40,098 nucleotides of DNA from an uncultured Mycoplasmatota bacterium (lineage in GTDB: Bacteria; Bacillota_I; Bacilli_A; RF39; UBA660): NCBI GenBank assembly GCA_900547995.1, contig URIY01000011.1, positions 1-40,098 of the forward strand. The letters run 5' to 3'. Positions 1-8,061 of the stretch are shown piece by piece. Each line of letters begins with the position of its first letter. Positions within the stretch are counted from its first letter, which is position 1. The notes below the pieces were generated by a model. The model saw nothing but the letters and a program-made list of their open reading frames with translations. It was not told where the DNA came from and ran no database searches. The position numbers and the translations under genes were made by a program.

Positions 1-1
1 T

Positions 2-35
2 AAATGCAACCTTTTTAAAAATAGGGGTTGCGTTT
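2..35. terminator. Hairpin at left edge, possible terminator of an upstream gene
   Basis: Positions 2-11 pair with 26-35 (one G-U pair), leaving a 14-base loop. No clear T tract follows on the plus strand, and the upstream gene lies outside the window, so the role is uncertain. Confidence 0.3.
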
Positions 36-87
36 AGAAATAAATTTGAGAATTTTTAATTTTTTTTAGCGAATTTTAAAAACAGTA

Positions 88-116
88 TTGTCAAAGCAAT
101 TTTAATATGCTATAAT
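88..116 (+). promoter_or_regulatory. Housekeeping promoter of the tRNA-Met gene
   Basis: TTGTCA at 88-93 and TATAAT at 111-116 are separated by 17 bases, and a TGC extended -10 element directly precedes TATAAT. Predicted transcription starts near 123, just before the tRNA at 134. Confidence 0.8.
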
Positions 117-133
117 TAATTTGCTTTTGATTT

Positions 134-210
134 GGCGATGTAGCTCAGTTGGCTAGAGCAACCGGTTCATACCCGGTAGGTCGAGAGTTCGAATCTCCCC
201 GTCGCTACCA
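134..210 (+). tRNA. tRNA-Met (CAT), elongator type
   Basis: A 77-base cloverleaf can be drawn. The acceptor stem is 134-140 with 201-207 (with G-U pairs), the D arm contains GCTCAGTTGG, the anticodon stem ACCGG/CCGGT encloses loop TTCATAC, and the T loop is TTCGAAT. The anticodon CAT is at 168-170 and CCA is encoded at 208-210. The anticodon stem lacks the three consecutive G-C pairs of initiator tRNA, and the overall sequence resembles Bacillus elongator tRNA-Met. A lysidine-modified tRNA-Ile2 is the alternative but is less likely from the acceptor and anticodon-stem sequence. Confidence 0.95.
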
Positions 211-222
211 ATAAGTTAATTA

Positions 223-250
223 ACCATTGAATTTCAATGGTTTTTATTTT
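223..250 (+). terminator. Terminator after tRNA-Met
   Basis: ACCATTGAA at 223-231 pairs with TTCAATGGT at 233-241, and a T-rich tract runs from 241 to 250. The remaining stretch up to the promoter at 386 holds no convincing ORF. Confidence 0.8.
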
Positions 251-385
251 ATTCTTGTTATGTATAATCATTTATTAAATATAAAACAAGTGCATATAAC
301 TTTTTGTATGTCATTAAGTGTATGTCCAAATCTATTTGATTTAATTAAGAAGAATGTGCATGCGTGTAAATTTTTGTAAATAAAG

Positions 386-414
386 TTGCTATTTTTAAAT
401 ATATATAGTATACT
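386..414 (+). promoter_or_regulatory. Promoter of the nucleotidyltransferase gene
   Basis: TTGCTA at 386-391 and TATACT at 409-414 are spaced by 17 bases. AAGGAG at 423-428 is the ribosome binding site for the ATG at 439. Confidence 0.7.
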
Positions 415-438
415 TGTTCTACAAGGAGAGTAGAAAAA

Positions 439-1341
439 ATGACATTAGTTATATTAGCTGCCGGTATGGGTAGTCGTTATGGAGGATTAAAACAAATTGA
501 TCCAGTTGGTCCTAATGGTGAATTTATTATTGATTATTCTGTTTATGATGCAGTCAAAGCAGGATTTGATAAAGTAGTATTTATTATTAAGGATGAAATT
601 TTTGATATTTTTAAAGAAACAATAGGCAAGAGGGTTGAAAATCAAATTAAGGTTGAATATACTTTTCAAAAACTAAGTAGTTTTACAGAAAAATATAATA
701 TTCCAAGTGATAGAGTAAAACCTCTAGGTACTGTTCAAGCATTACTTACTTGCAAAGATATAGTTGATGATAATTTTGCAATTATAAATGCTGATGATTT
801 CTATGGGTATGATGCCTATGAAACTATTGCAAAATACTTAAAAGAAACTGATAAAAATAGTACTACTGATTGTGCTGTTGTTGGTTATAAAATTGAAAAT
901 ACTTTAACTGAAAATGGTGCAGTTAAACGCGGTGTTTGTGCAAGTGAAAATGGATATTTAACAAAGCTAATTGAAAGTAGTTGCATTGAAGAAAATGGTG
1001 TTATAACAGCAACTCCACTTAGTGGAGATGAACCATTTGTAGTTGATAGAGGTACACCAGTATCTATGAATATGTTTGGTTTTACACCAATGATTTTTAA
1101 ACACTTAGAAGAATTGTTTTATAAATTTTTAGATAGCAATACTAATAACATGGAAAAATGTGAATATGTTATTTCAGAAGCTGTATATGATTTAATAAAA
1201 GAAAATAAGTTAAATGTAAAGGTACTTGACACATCTGCTAAATGGTATGGTGTAACATATCATGAAGATAGAGACATGATAATTAAAGAAATTAATAAGA
1301 TGGTAGAAAATAAAGAATATCCTATTAATCTTTGGAAATAA
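439..1341 (+). CDS. Sugar-phosphate nucleotidyltransferase family protein
   Basis: A 300-residue cytoplasmic protein of the NTP_transferase fold. The N-terminus has the nucleotide-binding signature LAAGMGSRYGGLKQ (residues 6-19), and INADDFYGYDA near residue 117 supplies the metal-binding acidic pair expected of the family. Family members transfer a nucleotide from an NTP to a sugar 1-phosphate or a similar phospho-substrate. The length fits a single catalytic domain with no added hexapeptide-repeat acyltransferase domain. The gene has its own promoter and terminator, so it appears monocistronic. The fold is well supported but the substrate cannot be read from the sequence; UTP-glucose-1-phosphate uridylyltransferase is one possibility, though the motifs are closer to the generic family. 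AAGGAG is 10 bases upstream of the ATG. Confidence 0.85.
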   Translation: MTLVILAAGMGSRYGGLKQIDPVGPNGEFIIDYSVYDAVKAGFDKVVFIIKDEIFDIFKETIGKRVENQIKVEYTFQKLSSFTEKYNIPSDRVKPLGTVQALLTCKDIVDDNFAIINADDFYGYDAYETIAKYLKETDKNSTTDCAVVGYKIENTLTENGAVKRGVCASENGYLTKLIESSCIEENGVITATPLSGDEPFVVDRGTPVSMNMFGFTPMIFKHLEELFYKFLDSNTNNMEKCEYVISEAVYDLIKENKLNVKVLDTSAKWYGVTYHEDRDMIIKEINKMVENKEYPINLWK

Positions 1342-1370
1342 CTTACTGTGGTAAGTTTTTTTCTTTTCTT
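1340..1370 (+). terminator. Terminator of the nucleotidyltransferase gene
   Basis: AACTTAC at 1340-1346 pairs with GTAAGTT at 1351-1357, followed by a run of seven T (1356-1362) and further pyrimidines. The stem begins inside the stop codon. Confidence 0.85.
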
Positions 1371-1381
1371 TTTCATTATTA

Positions 1382-1410
1382 TTCCAATTTTCGATAATTT
1401 ATGATAATAT
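1382..1410 (+). promoter_or_regulatory. Probable promoter of the CotH/VTC operon
   Basis: TTCCAA at 1382-1387 and TAATAT at 1405-1410 are spaced by 17 bases, with a TGA extended -10 just upstream (1402-1404). It overlaps the ATG at 1401, which argues that translation starts at 1446 instead. Confidence 0.5.
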
Positions 1411-1445
1411 TATATAGGAATAAGAATAGATTAGGTGTTGATGTT

Positions 1446-4334
1446 ATGCTACAAATATATAAAAATAAATTTGATAAAAGTATTAAAAATATACTTATAA
1501 TGATAGGTATCTTACTTGTCTTAGTTCTAGTAACATTATTACTAAATAAAAATGGTAATAAAATATCTAATCTTGAATCCGAACTTGATGAAAATGGAAA
1601 ATCAAATATCAAAAAACTTGTTATTAATGAAATTATTAATAATAATAGTAGTGTATATGCTGATCCTGAAGGAAATGTATATGATATTGTAGAATTATAT
1701 AATGGATCTAATAAAGATATAAAACTTGAAAAATATAGTTTATCAGATGATGAAAATAAAGCAAAATGGTTTTTTGGTAATGTAACAATTAAGGCAAAGT
1801 CATATATGGTTATATTTTTAAGTGGTGAAAATAGAGATGGATTATATGCTAATTTTAAATTAAGCAAAAATGGTGGGGAAACCTTAGTACTTAAAAATGG
1901 TAATGGTAAGATAATTGATGCTGTCGAAACAGTAAAAACAAATAAGAATTGCAGTATGGCACGTGATATGGATGGCAATTTTAAAATTGTAAAAGAAGCA
2001 ACTCCAGGGTTTGCTAATACAAAGGAAGGTTATAATTCATTTATTAATTCATTAAATAATAATGAAAATGACATTGTTATTAATGAGGTACTTGTTAGAA
2101 ATGGTGGACAATTCACAGATAATTATAATGATTTTAGTGGTTATATTGAATTAAAAAATACTACCAATAAAAAAATAAATTTAAAAAATTATAGTTTATC
2201 TAATAGTGAAAATGAGCCATTTAAATGGCAGTTACCTGATATTAATTTAAATCCTAATGAAATTATTTTAATTTATACATCAGGAAGAGATATAAATGAA
2301 GATATTTTACATGCAAGTTTTAAATTAGATTCAAAAAAGGGAAATGTTATTCTTAGTAAAAACGATAAAATTGTTCAAAATGTTCCTTATGATAATTTAC
2401 CAAATGGTTATGCACTTGCCCTTATTGATGGTAAATACCAAAAAACAGGCGTGTTAACAGGTGGCTTTGAAAATAATAATGATGGCAATTTAGAATTTGC
2501 TAAGAAATATCAAAAGAATAAGAATGAACTAATTATTAATGAAGTAATGTCTAGTAATTATAGTTATTTACCTCAAAATAGTTATAATTTTTATGACTGG
2601 GTTGAACTTAAAAATAATAGTGATAAAGATATCAATCTTAGCGATTATTATATTACAACATCTTTAAATAATATGGAAATGTATCAATTAGAAGATAAGG
2701 TGTTAAAACCTGGAGAATATTATATTTTAATGGCATCAGGTGATGAAAATTTATCAAATAATTCATATAAGCACGCTAATTTCAAAATATCGAGTACAGA
2801 GTCACTATATTTAATTAAAGATAATAAAGTAACTGATTCAATGTTTATATGTGATATCAAGACGGGATATAGTTATGGTAGAGATACATCTTTTGGTTTT
2901 ATATACATGAGTGAGCCAACACCTGGTAAAAATAATAATTCTGGAAAATATGAAATAGCTTATTCTCCAGATTTTTCTATAAATGCAGGTGTATATAATG
3001 ATGTTAATGATTTAACACTTGAAATAGATGCGCCAGGAACTATATATTATACCTTAAATGGTAGTTATCCAACTTCGTCTTCTTATATATATAACGAACC
3101 TATAAAATTAGATAAGACAACAGTAGTTAAGGCAATTAGTGTCGAAGATGGAAAATATGATAGCAATATGATTACTGCATCATATATAATTAATGAAAAT
3201 CATACACTACCTGTACTATCAGTTTCGCTTAACCCAAATAGTTTTTACTCATTAGAGGCAAATGCTTGGGATGAAGACTTAGAATATGGTGCCAATGCTG
3301 AACTATTTGAATTAGATGGAACAGGTTTTGATATAGATTGTGGCCTTAAATTGTTTGGTGGTTCAACAAGAGGAATGGATAAAAAAAGCTTTTCTTTAAA
3401 GTTTAGAAAAAAATATGGTTCTTCAGAATTACATTATCAAGTTTTTGAAAATAGAGACAACAGTGTATATAATTCATTAGTATTAAGGTCAGGATCACAA
3501 GATAGTATTGCTGCCATGATGCGAGATCCTCTCATGACATCACTTATGGATGATACTAATGTTGATGTACAAGCATATAAATCGGTAATTCTTTATATTA
3601 ATGGTTCTTACTGGGGTGTTTATAATATAAGGGAAAAAGTTGATGAAAACTTTATTGCTAGTCATTATAATGTTGATCCAGAAAAGACAAATATTGTTAG
3701 AATAGATGGAGAGTTAACTGCTGGCTCTAAACAGGGATATCTTGATATAATTAATTATGTTAATAGTCATAATATGGCAAATAATGATAACTATAATTAT
3801 ATTAAAGAAAAAATAGATATAGATAGTTTAATGACTTTTTGGGTAGCAGAGGTTTATACAACAAATAATGATATTATCAATTGTCGCTTTTTCTCGCATC
3901 CAGATATTGATAATGGGAAATGGAAACTTATTTTTTATGATTTAGATTATGGATTATATAATTATCGTGTAAATTATTATTTGTTTATGACTGATCCAGC
4001 TGGAATGAGTGATTTTAAAGTCTCAACGGATATAATGCGTAATTTAATGAAAAATAAGGAATTTAAAAAGAGATTTGTTGAGATATTATCAAAGATTTTA
4101 AAAGAAAATTTATCTAATGAAAGAATATTAAAATATATAGATAATATGTACAATTTATTATTACCAGAGATGCCTAGAAACCAAGAAAGATGGGGACAAA
4201 CAATGAAAGATTGGAATGATGCCGTCGATGAACTTAAAAACTTTGTAAACATGAGAAGAAGTTATTTACTTACACAAACCAAAAACTATTTTGGTTTAAG
4301 TAATGATGAAATGAAAGAATATTTTGGTGAATAA
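1446..4334 (+). CDS. CotH-family kinase with three lamin-tail domains and a chitobiase-type domain
   Basis: A 962-residue protein anchored by one N-terminal membrane segment (about residues 14-34), with the rest probably outside the cell. Three lamin-tail-like domains begin near residues 53, 211 and 360, each opening with an INE(I/V) strand and containing a (V/I)EL(Y/K)N strand. A chitobiase C-terminal-like module lies near 528 (TIYYTLNG). The CotH domain spans about 587-950. Within it, YDLDYGL places D832 and D834 at the metal-binding site expected of CotH atypical kinases, and the NIREKVDENF segment is also typical. Known CotH proteins phosphorylate spore-coat proteins, but this architecture is common on non-spore surfaces. 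ATG 1446 is chosen over the in-frame ATG 1401 because AGGTG at 1433-1437 sits 8 bases upstream and a promoter overlaps 1401. It is the first gene of a tight five-gene unit. Confidence 0.9.
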   Translation: MLQIYKNKFDKSIKNILIMIGILLVLVLVTLLLNKNGNKISNLESELDENGKSNIKKLVINEIINNNSSVYADPEGNVYDIVELYNGSNKDIKLEKYSLSDDENKAKWFFGNVTIKAKSYMVIFLSGENRDGLYANFKLSKNGGETLVLKNGNGKIIDAVETVKTNKNCSMARDMDGNFKIVKEATPGFANTKEGYNSFINSLNNNENDIVINEVLVRNGGQFTDNYNDFSGYIELKNTTNKKINLKNYSLSNSENEPFKWQLPDINLNPNEIILIYTSGRDINEDILHASFKLDSKKGNVILSKNDKIVQNVPYDNLPNGYALALIDGKYQKTGVLTGGFENNNDGNLEFAKKYQKNKNELIINEVMSSNYSYLPQNSYNFYDWVELKNNSDKDINLSDYYITTSLNNMEMYQLEDKVLKPGEYYILMASGDENLSNNSYKHANFKISSTESLYLIKDNKVTDSMFICDIKTGYSYGRDTSFGFIYMSEPTPGKNNNSGKYEIAYSPDFSINAGVYNDVNDLTLEIDAPGTIYYTLNGSYPTSSSYIYNEPIKLDKTTVVKAISVEDGKYDSNMITASYIINENHTLPVLSVSLNPNSFYSLEANAWDEDLEYGANAELFELDGTGFDIDCGLKLFGGSTRGMDKKSFSLKFRKKYGSSELHYQVFENRDNSVYNSLVLRSGSQDSIAAMMRDPLMTSLMDDTNVDVQAYKSVILYINGSYWGVYNIREKVDENFIASHYNVDPEKTNIVRIDGELTAGSKQGYLDIINYVNSHNMANNDNYNYIKEKIDIDSLMTFWVAEVYTTNNDIINCRFFSHPDIDNGKWKLIFYDLDYGLYNYRVNYYLFMTDPAGMSDFKVSTDIMRNLMKNKEFKKRFVEILSKILKENLSNERILKYIDNMYNLLLPEMPRNQERWGQTMKDWNDAVDELKNFVNMRRSYLLTQTKNYFGLSNDEMKEYFGE

Positions 4335-4335
4335 G

Positions 4336-5016
4336 ATGAGTGAAAAGCGTAAATATAGACACGAACTTAAATATACAATAACTAAAAAAGATGCTGAAAT
4401 ATTAAAGCAAAGATTAGCATTATTAATGGATATAGATTCTAATGGAGAAAATGGTTATTTTATTAGAAGTTTATATTTTGATACACCATATTCTAGTGCA
4501 TACTATGAGAAATTAGATGGTGTTTTATATCGAAAAAAATATCGAATACGTATTTATAATCACAATAATAGTTTTATAAGGCTTGAGAAAAAGTTAAAAC
4601 ATAATAATATGACATCAAAAGATCAAACAAGAATTACAAAAGAATTATGCCAAAATATTATTGAAGGAAAATCTTTTGAATTTAAGTCAAATGATAAACT
4701 ATTAAATGAATTTTTATTAGAAATAAAAACAAAGGGATTAAAACCATCAATTATAGTTGATTATTATCGTATGGCTTTTACTTATCCGGTATCTGATGTC
4801 AGAGTTACTTTTGATTATAATATTAAATCAGGAAGATATAATTATGATATCTTTGATGAAAACATTGTATCTGAGCCTGTGATTGAAAATAACTTACTTG
4901 TATTGGAAGTTAAATTCAATGAAGTTTTGCCAGAAGCAATTGCCATAATCTTAAAAACTATTCCAACATGTAGACAAGCTTTTTCTAAGTTTGCTGCTTG
5001 TAGGTCAATTAAATAA
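4336..5016 (+). CDS. VTC-domain polyphosphate polymerase family protein
   Basis: A 226-residue protein covering one VTC catalytic domain, the tunnel fold that makes polyphosphate from ATP in yeast Vtc4. Basic and acidic tunnel residues can be seen in order: HELKY (9-13), IRSLYFDTPY (43-52), RKKYRIRIY (66-74), RLEKK (82-86), and a C-terminal EVKFNE. It has no membrane segment, so it is probably tethered through the DUF4956 protein encoded 12 bases downstream. The start is the ATG at 4336, one base after the CotH stop codon; GGTGA at 4326-4330 is the ribosome binding site and lies inside the CotH gene, implying translational coupling. A TTG 12 bases earlier is in frame but has no suitable site. 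CotH, VTC and DUF4956 genes are often neighbours; polyphosphate or another phosphorylated product is inferred. Confidence 0.88.
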   Translation: MSEKRKYRHELKYTITKKDAEILKQRLALLMDIDSNGENGYFIRSLYFDTPYSSAYYEKLDGVLYRKKYRIRIYNHNNSFIRLEKKLKHNNMTSKDQTRITKELCQNIIEGKSFEFKSNDKLLNEFLLEIKTKGLKPSIIVDYYRMAFTYPVSDVRVTFDYNIKSGRYNYDIFDENIVSEPVIENNLLVLEVKFNEVLPEAIAIILKTIPTCRQAFSKFAACRSIK

Positions 5017-5028
5017 AGGAGTGAAATT

Positions 5029-5700
5029 ATGAGTTTTGTAGATGTAATTAAAAAAAGTGTTGTAAATCAATTTACAGGAACTATATCCGTTCAAAGTATT
5101 TTATTGTCGCTAATTACGGCTTTTATGATTAGTGTCTTTATTATTTGGATATATAAAAAAACTTATACAGGTGTAGTGTATTCAAAATCTTTTTCATTAT
5201 CAATTTTAATGCTTGCTTTAGTAACAACGTTAATTATTCAAACTATTAGTTCAAATATAGCCTTATCGCTTGGTATGGTAGGTGCCTTATCTATTGTTCG
5301 TTTTAGAACAGCGGTAAAAGAACCTGTTGACACAGGATTTATGTTTTGGGCTATAACTGCAGGAATTATGGCTGGAGCTAATTTATATTTAGCATCTATT
5401 ATAGGGTCATTAATGTTAGGAATTCTTTACTATATTTGTTATATGATGGGTTTAAAAATGAATTCAAAATATTTAGTAATAGTAAAATATGATGATAGTG
5501 TAGAAGATGATATAAAAAATATTTTATCTAAACTAAAAAAATACAAATTAAAAAGTAAATCTAAAAGTAAAAATAATGTTGAGATGACTTTTGAAGTAGA
5601 ATTAAATGATGGTACTCAAAAATTAGTTGATAAAATAAGTAAAATAGATGGTGTTCAAAATTGTAGTTTAATTAGTTATCAAAATGATTTTGGAGATTAA
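5029..5700 (+). CDS. DUF4956 membrane protein
   Basis: A 223-residue integral membrane protein. Hydrophobic segments lie at about 23-43, 56-75, 78-90, 105-122 and 122-140, followed by a soluble C-terminal domain of about 75 residues that is Lys-rich at 158-178. The conserved family signature is the LSLGMVGALSIVRFRTAVKE stretch (about 80-99), which joins membrane segments through a basic loop. DUF4956 proteins accompany VTC-type polymerases, and the usual reading is that the pair forms a membrane complex; that role is inference. Start supported by AGGAG immediately upstream of ATG 5029; the next gene starts 3 bases after its stop. Confidence 0.88.
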   Translation: MSFVDVIKKSVVNQFTGTISVQSILLSLITAFMISVFIIWIYKKTYTGVVYSKSFSLSILMLALVTTLIIQTISSNIALSLGMVGALSIVRFRTAVKEPVDTGFMFWAITAGIMAGANLYLASIIGSLMLGILYYICYMMGLKMNSKYLVIVKYDDSVEDDIKNILSKLKKYKLKSKSKSKNNVEMTFEVELNDGTQKLVDKISKIDGVQNCSLISYQNDFGD

Positions 5701-5703
5701 TAA

Positions 5704-6969
5704 ATGAATAAAAAATTTAGAATTTTGTTTAATGTACTTAGTATTGTCTTTTTAAGTATATTGTGTCTTTTCTATGGTTATAGATTATTATATTATTATA
5801 AAATAGAACACCCTAAAAATGTAAAAGCAGAAATTAAATTATATGAAAAATTAGTCAGTACACAAGGTATTGAAGGAATGAATTATGGTCTTCAAAAAGA
5901 TGGTGATGAATATTATTATGCTGCAGGATCTAATGATAATTATTTATATTATTTAGGTAGGATGTGGAGAATAGTAGGCATTGATAAAGATGGAAATATA
6001 AAATTAATTACTGACGAAGTACAAACTATTTTGCCATATAATATTAATGATAAATTTGATGAGTCAGATATAAATACATGGCTAAATATTAATGATAATG
6101 AATATTCTGGTATGTTTGAAAAAAGTTTAAAAGGAACAGTTAATATTGTTAAGCAAAATGATAATGTATCTAGTCTATTAACAAAAAAAGAATATGAAAG
6201 ACTAGGAAAAAATAGTTTTGTTATTGATAATAATAACTTTTGGATTGTTGATGAAGAAAGTAATAAAATTTTATATGTAAATAATAAAGGCGAAATTAAA
6301 GAAGATAATGAGGATTATGATACTTATGCTGTAAAGCCTACAATTGTTATATCAAATCAAATATTGTACACATCAGGAAATGGTACAATTGATAATCCAT
6401 ACATAATAGATAATAGTGTAAAAGAAAAGATAACAGATGCATATGTTGGTGAATACCTAAATTATGGAGGTTATACTTTCCGTATAATTGATGTAAATGA
6501 TATATCTGTAAAAGTAGCCTTAGATGGATATATTGATACTAATGAATATAGTTATTCTAAATATGATAATACTTTTTCTATTAGAGAAGGAATTGGTTAT
6601 TATTTAAATAATGAATTTTATAATAGCTTAGCAAACAATAATTATATAGTTGATAGTAAATATTATACTGGCTCATATAGTTACAATGATAATTATAGTT
6701 ATTTAAATACATACTTAGATAAAGTAGATGCAAAAGTAGGGTTATATAAAATAGGCGATTTCTTTATAACAAGTTATAATGAGTATTCAACTTTAACGCC
6801 ATCAGAAGCATCTAAACAAACTATATATGTTATTAACAAAAATCGAAAATTATTTGCTGATTTAATAGATAGTGCATATAGAGTTAGACCAGTTCTATCT
6901 TTAGCAACCGATTTATTTATTATAGAAGGAAATGGTACGAAAGAAAAACCATTTGAGATAGGAAGATAA
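5704..6969 (+). CDS. Membrane-anchored protein with two copies of a DUF6273-like domain
   Basis: A 421-residue protein with one N-terminal hydrophobic anchor (about residues 9-30) and an extracytoplasmic remainder. The body is an internal duplication. Copy one spans about 81-235, starting YLYYLGRMWRIVGIDKDG and ending in VKPTIVIS...SGNGT..NPY. Copy two spans about 249-419, starting YLNYGGYTFRIIDVND and ending in VRPVLSLA...EGNGT..KPF. Both copies show the (G)x(M/T)(W/F)RI(V/I) strand typical of a domain widespread on surface proteins of gut Bacillota and often labelled DUF6273; I assign that name with moderate confidence. There are no recognisable catalytic residues. It is the fourth gene of the CotH operon; GGAG at 5691-5694 is the ribosome binding site, 9 bases before the ATG. 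A carbohydrate- or polymer-binding role is only a guess from context. Confidence 0.7.
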   Translation: MNKKFRILFNVLSIVFLSILCLFYGYRLLYYYKIEHPKNVKAEIKLYEKLVSTQGIEGMNYGLQKDGDEYYYAAGSNDNYLYYLGRMWRIVGIDKDGNIKLITDEVQTILPYNINDKFDESDINTWLNINDNEYSGMFEKSLKGTVNIVKQNDNVSSLLTKKEYERLGKNSFVIDNNNFWIVDEESNKILYVNNKGEIKEDNEDYDTYAVKPTIVISNQILYTSGNGTIDNPYIIDNSVKEKITDAYVGEYLNYGGYTFRIIDVNDISVKVALDGYIDTNEYSYSKYDNTFSIREGIGYYLNNEFYNSLANNNYIVDSKYYTGSYSYNDNYSYLNTYLDKVDAKVGLYKIGDFFITSYNEYSTLTPSEASKQTIYVINKNRKLFADLIDSAYRVRPVLSLATDLFIIEGNGTKEKPFEIGR

Positions 6970-6971
6970 AT

Positions 6972-7982
6972 ATGAAAGAGAAAAAAATATCAAAATTAAA
7001 TATTACTTTTATTATATTAGATATACTTGCTTTAGGTGTTATTTTTCTAGCATATGGGCCTATTTCATATTTTAGAAATTTGCTTGTAACAACTGCTATG
7101 ACAACTATGAGTCATCATTATCTTGCTAGAACTATTTATACTGATAAAATGATATCATATACTTTAAGTAATAATTATGTTTCTGAAGGAAAGCAAAATA
7201 CTAACACATCAGATATTATTATCGATAATGAAGATGATGGGAATTATGAATCAATATATGAAGAACAAATATTAAAAAGAGATCCAGATAATGATTTATA
7301 TAAAGTAATACCAATAGATGAAAATGGATATAAAGGTTATTTAGTTGCTATATATGATCCATCAAGAGTATCACTTGCTGTATCTTCAAGAGCAGAACGC
7401 GGTGGTCAACAATTGCCTGATATGGCAAATGAAAATGATGCTAAAGTAGCAATTAATGCAAGTGGTCTTTATAATACATCATCTATTGCTATAAGAGCTA
7501 CAGGTACCGTTATAAAAGATGGAAAAATATATTCTGTTGGTGGTGGTACTGGATGGGGTGGAGGACTAATTGGATTTAATAATGATAATGTTTTAGTCTT
7601 AACCCGTGAAAATGCAAGTGTTGCTATTGAAAATGGTATGCGAGATGCCGTAGAATTTGGCCCATTCTTAATTGTTAATGGTGTGGCCTCTACCGTTGTT
7701 GGTAATGGTGGATATGGTGTTGCACCTAGAACAGCCATTGGTCAAAGAAAAGATGGTATTGTCCTATTTCTAGTTATAGATGGACGAAATCCTGGATATA
7801 GTGTAGGAATTGATATGGCAGGTATGATTAATATTTTTAAACGATATAAGGCTCACAATGCTGCTAACTTAGATGGTGGTGGTTCATCTACCTTAGTAAT
7901 AAATGGGGAAGTTGTAAACAATCCCAAAGGATACGGTTATGAAGGTGGAAGATATCTAATTAATTCTTGGATTGTAAAATAA
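6972..7982 (+). CDS. Phosphodiester glycosidase family protein (NAGPA-like)
   Basis: A 336-residue protein with an N-terminal membrane anchor (about residues 9-28) and an extracytoplasmic NAGPA domain (PF09992) spanning roughly 115-336. Conserved family segments are AINASGLYN (about 160), GQRKDGIVLFLVIDG (about 257) and the diagnostic NLDGGGSSTLV near residue 300. Family enzymes remove N-acetylglucosamine from phosphodiester linkages (human uncovering enzyme) or act on phosphodiester-linked cell-surface glycans in bacteria. As the last gene of the operon it could trim a phosphate-linked polymer made or modified by the upstream proteins; this is inference. The gene starts two bases after the preceding stop, and a strong hairpin follows at 8021. 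Confidence 0.88.
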   Translation: MKEKKISKLNITFIILDILALGVIFLAYGPISYFRNLLVTTAMTTMSHHYLARTIYTDKMISYTLSNNYVSEGKQNTNTSDIIIDNEDDGNYESIYEEQILKRDPDNDLYKVIPIDENGYKGYLVAIYDPSRVSLAVSSRAERGGQQLPDMANENDAKVAINASGLYNTSSIAIRATGTVIKDGKIYSVGGGTGWGGGLIGFNNDNVLVLTRENASVAIENGMRDAVEFGPFLIVNGVASTVVGNGGYGVAPRTAIGQRKDGIVLFLVIDGRNPGYSVGIDMAGMINIFKRYKAHNAANLDGGGSSTLVINGEVVNNPKGYGYEGGRYLINSWIVK

Positions 7983-7991
7983 TTATAAAAT

Positions 7992-8020
7992 TTGACTTTT
8001 ATTTAAAAATGTATTATTAT
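7992..8020 (+). promoter_or_regulatory. Promoter of the kinase-like/LRR gene pair
   Basis: TTGACT at 7992-7997 and TATTAT at 8015-8020 are spaced by 17 bases. Predicted transcription starts near 8027, inside the left arm of the following terminator hairpin, so transcripts from here should escape that terminator. Confidence 0.55.
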
Positions 8021-8051
8021 AACTCCTATAAATTTATTTATAGGAGTTTTT
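8021..8051 (+). terminator. Terminator of the CotH/VTC operon
   Basis: Positions 8021-8032 pair perfectly with 8037-8048 (12 bp, four-base loop), and the stem ends in a run of five T (8047-8051). AGGTGAT at 8052-8058 for the next gene follows directly. Confidence 0.85.
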
Positions 8052-8061
8052 AGGTGATATT

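Noticed and set aside
134..210. CAT-anticodon tRNA considered as initiator tRNA.
   Set aside because: The anticodon stem lacks the three G-C pairs that mark the initiator, and the first acceptor pair is formed (G-U).
1401..1445. ATG 1401 as the start of the CotH gene.
   Set aside because: No ribosome binding site, and the sequence overlaps a likely -10 element; ATG 1446 has AGGTG at good spacing.
1379..1978. Minus-strand frame of 199 codons opposite the start of the CotH gene.
   Set aside because: Shadow of the Asn- and Lys-rich CotH frame; no promoter or ribosome binding site, and low-complexity Ser/Leu/Ile/Phe content.
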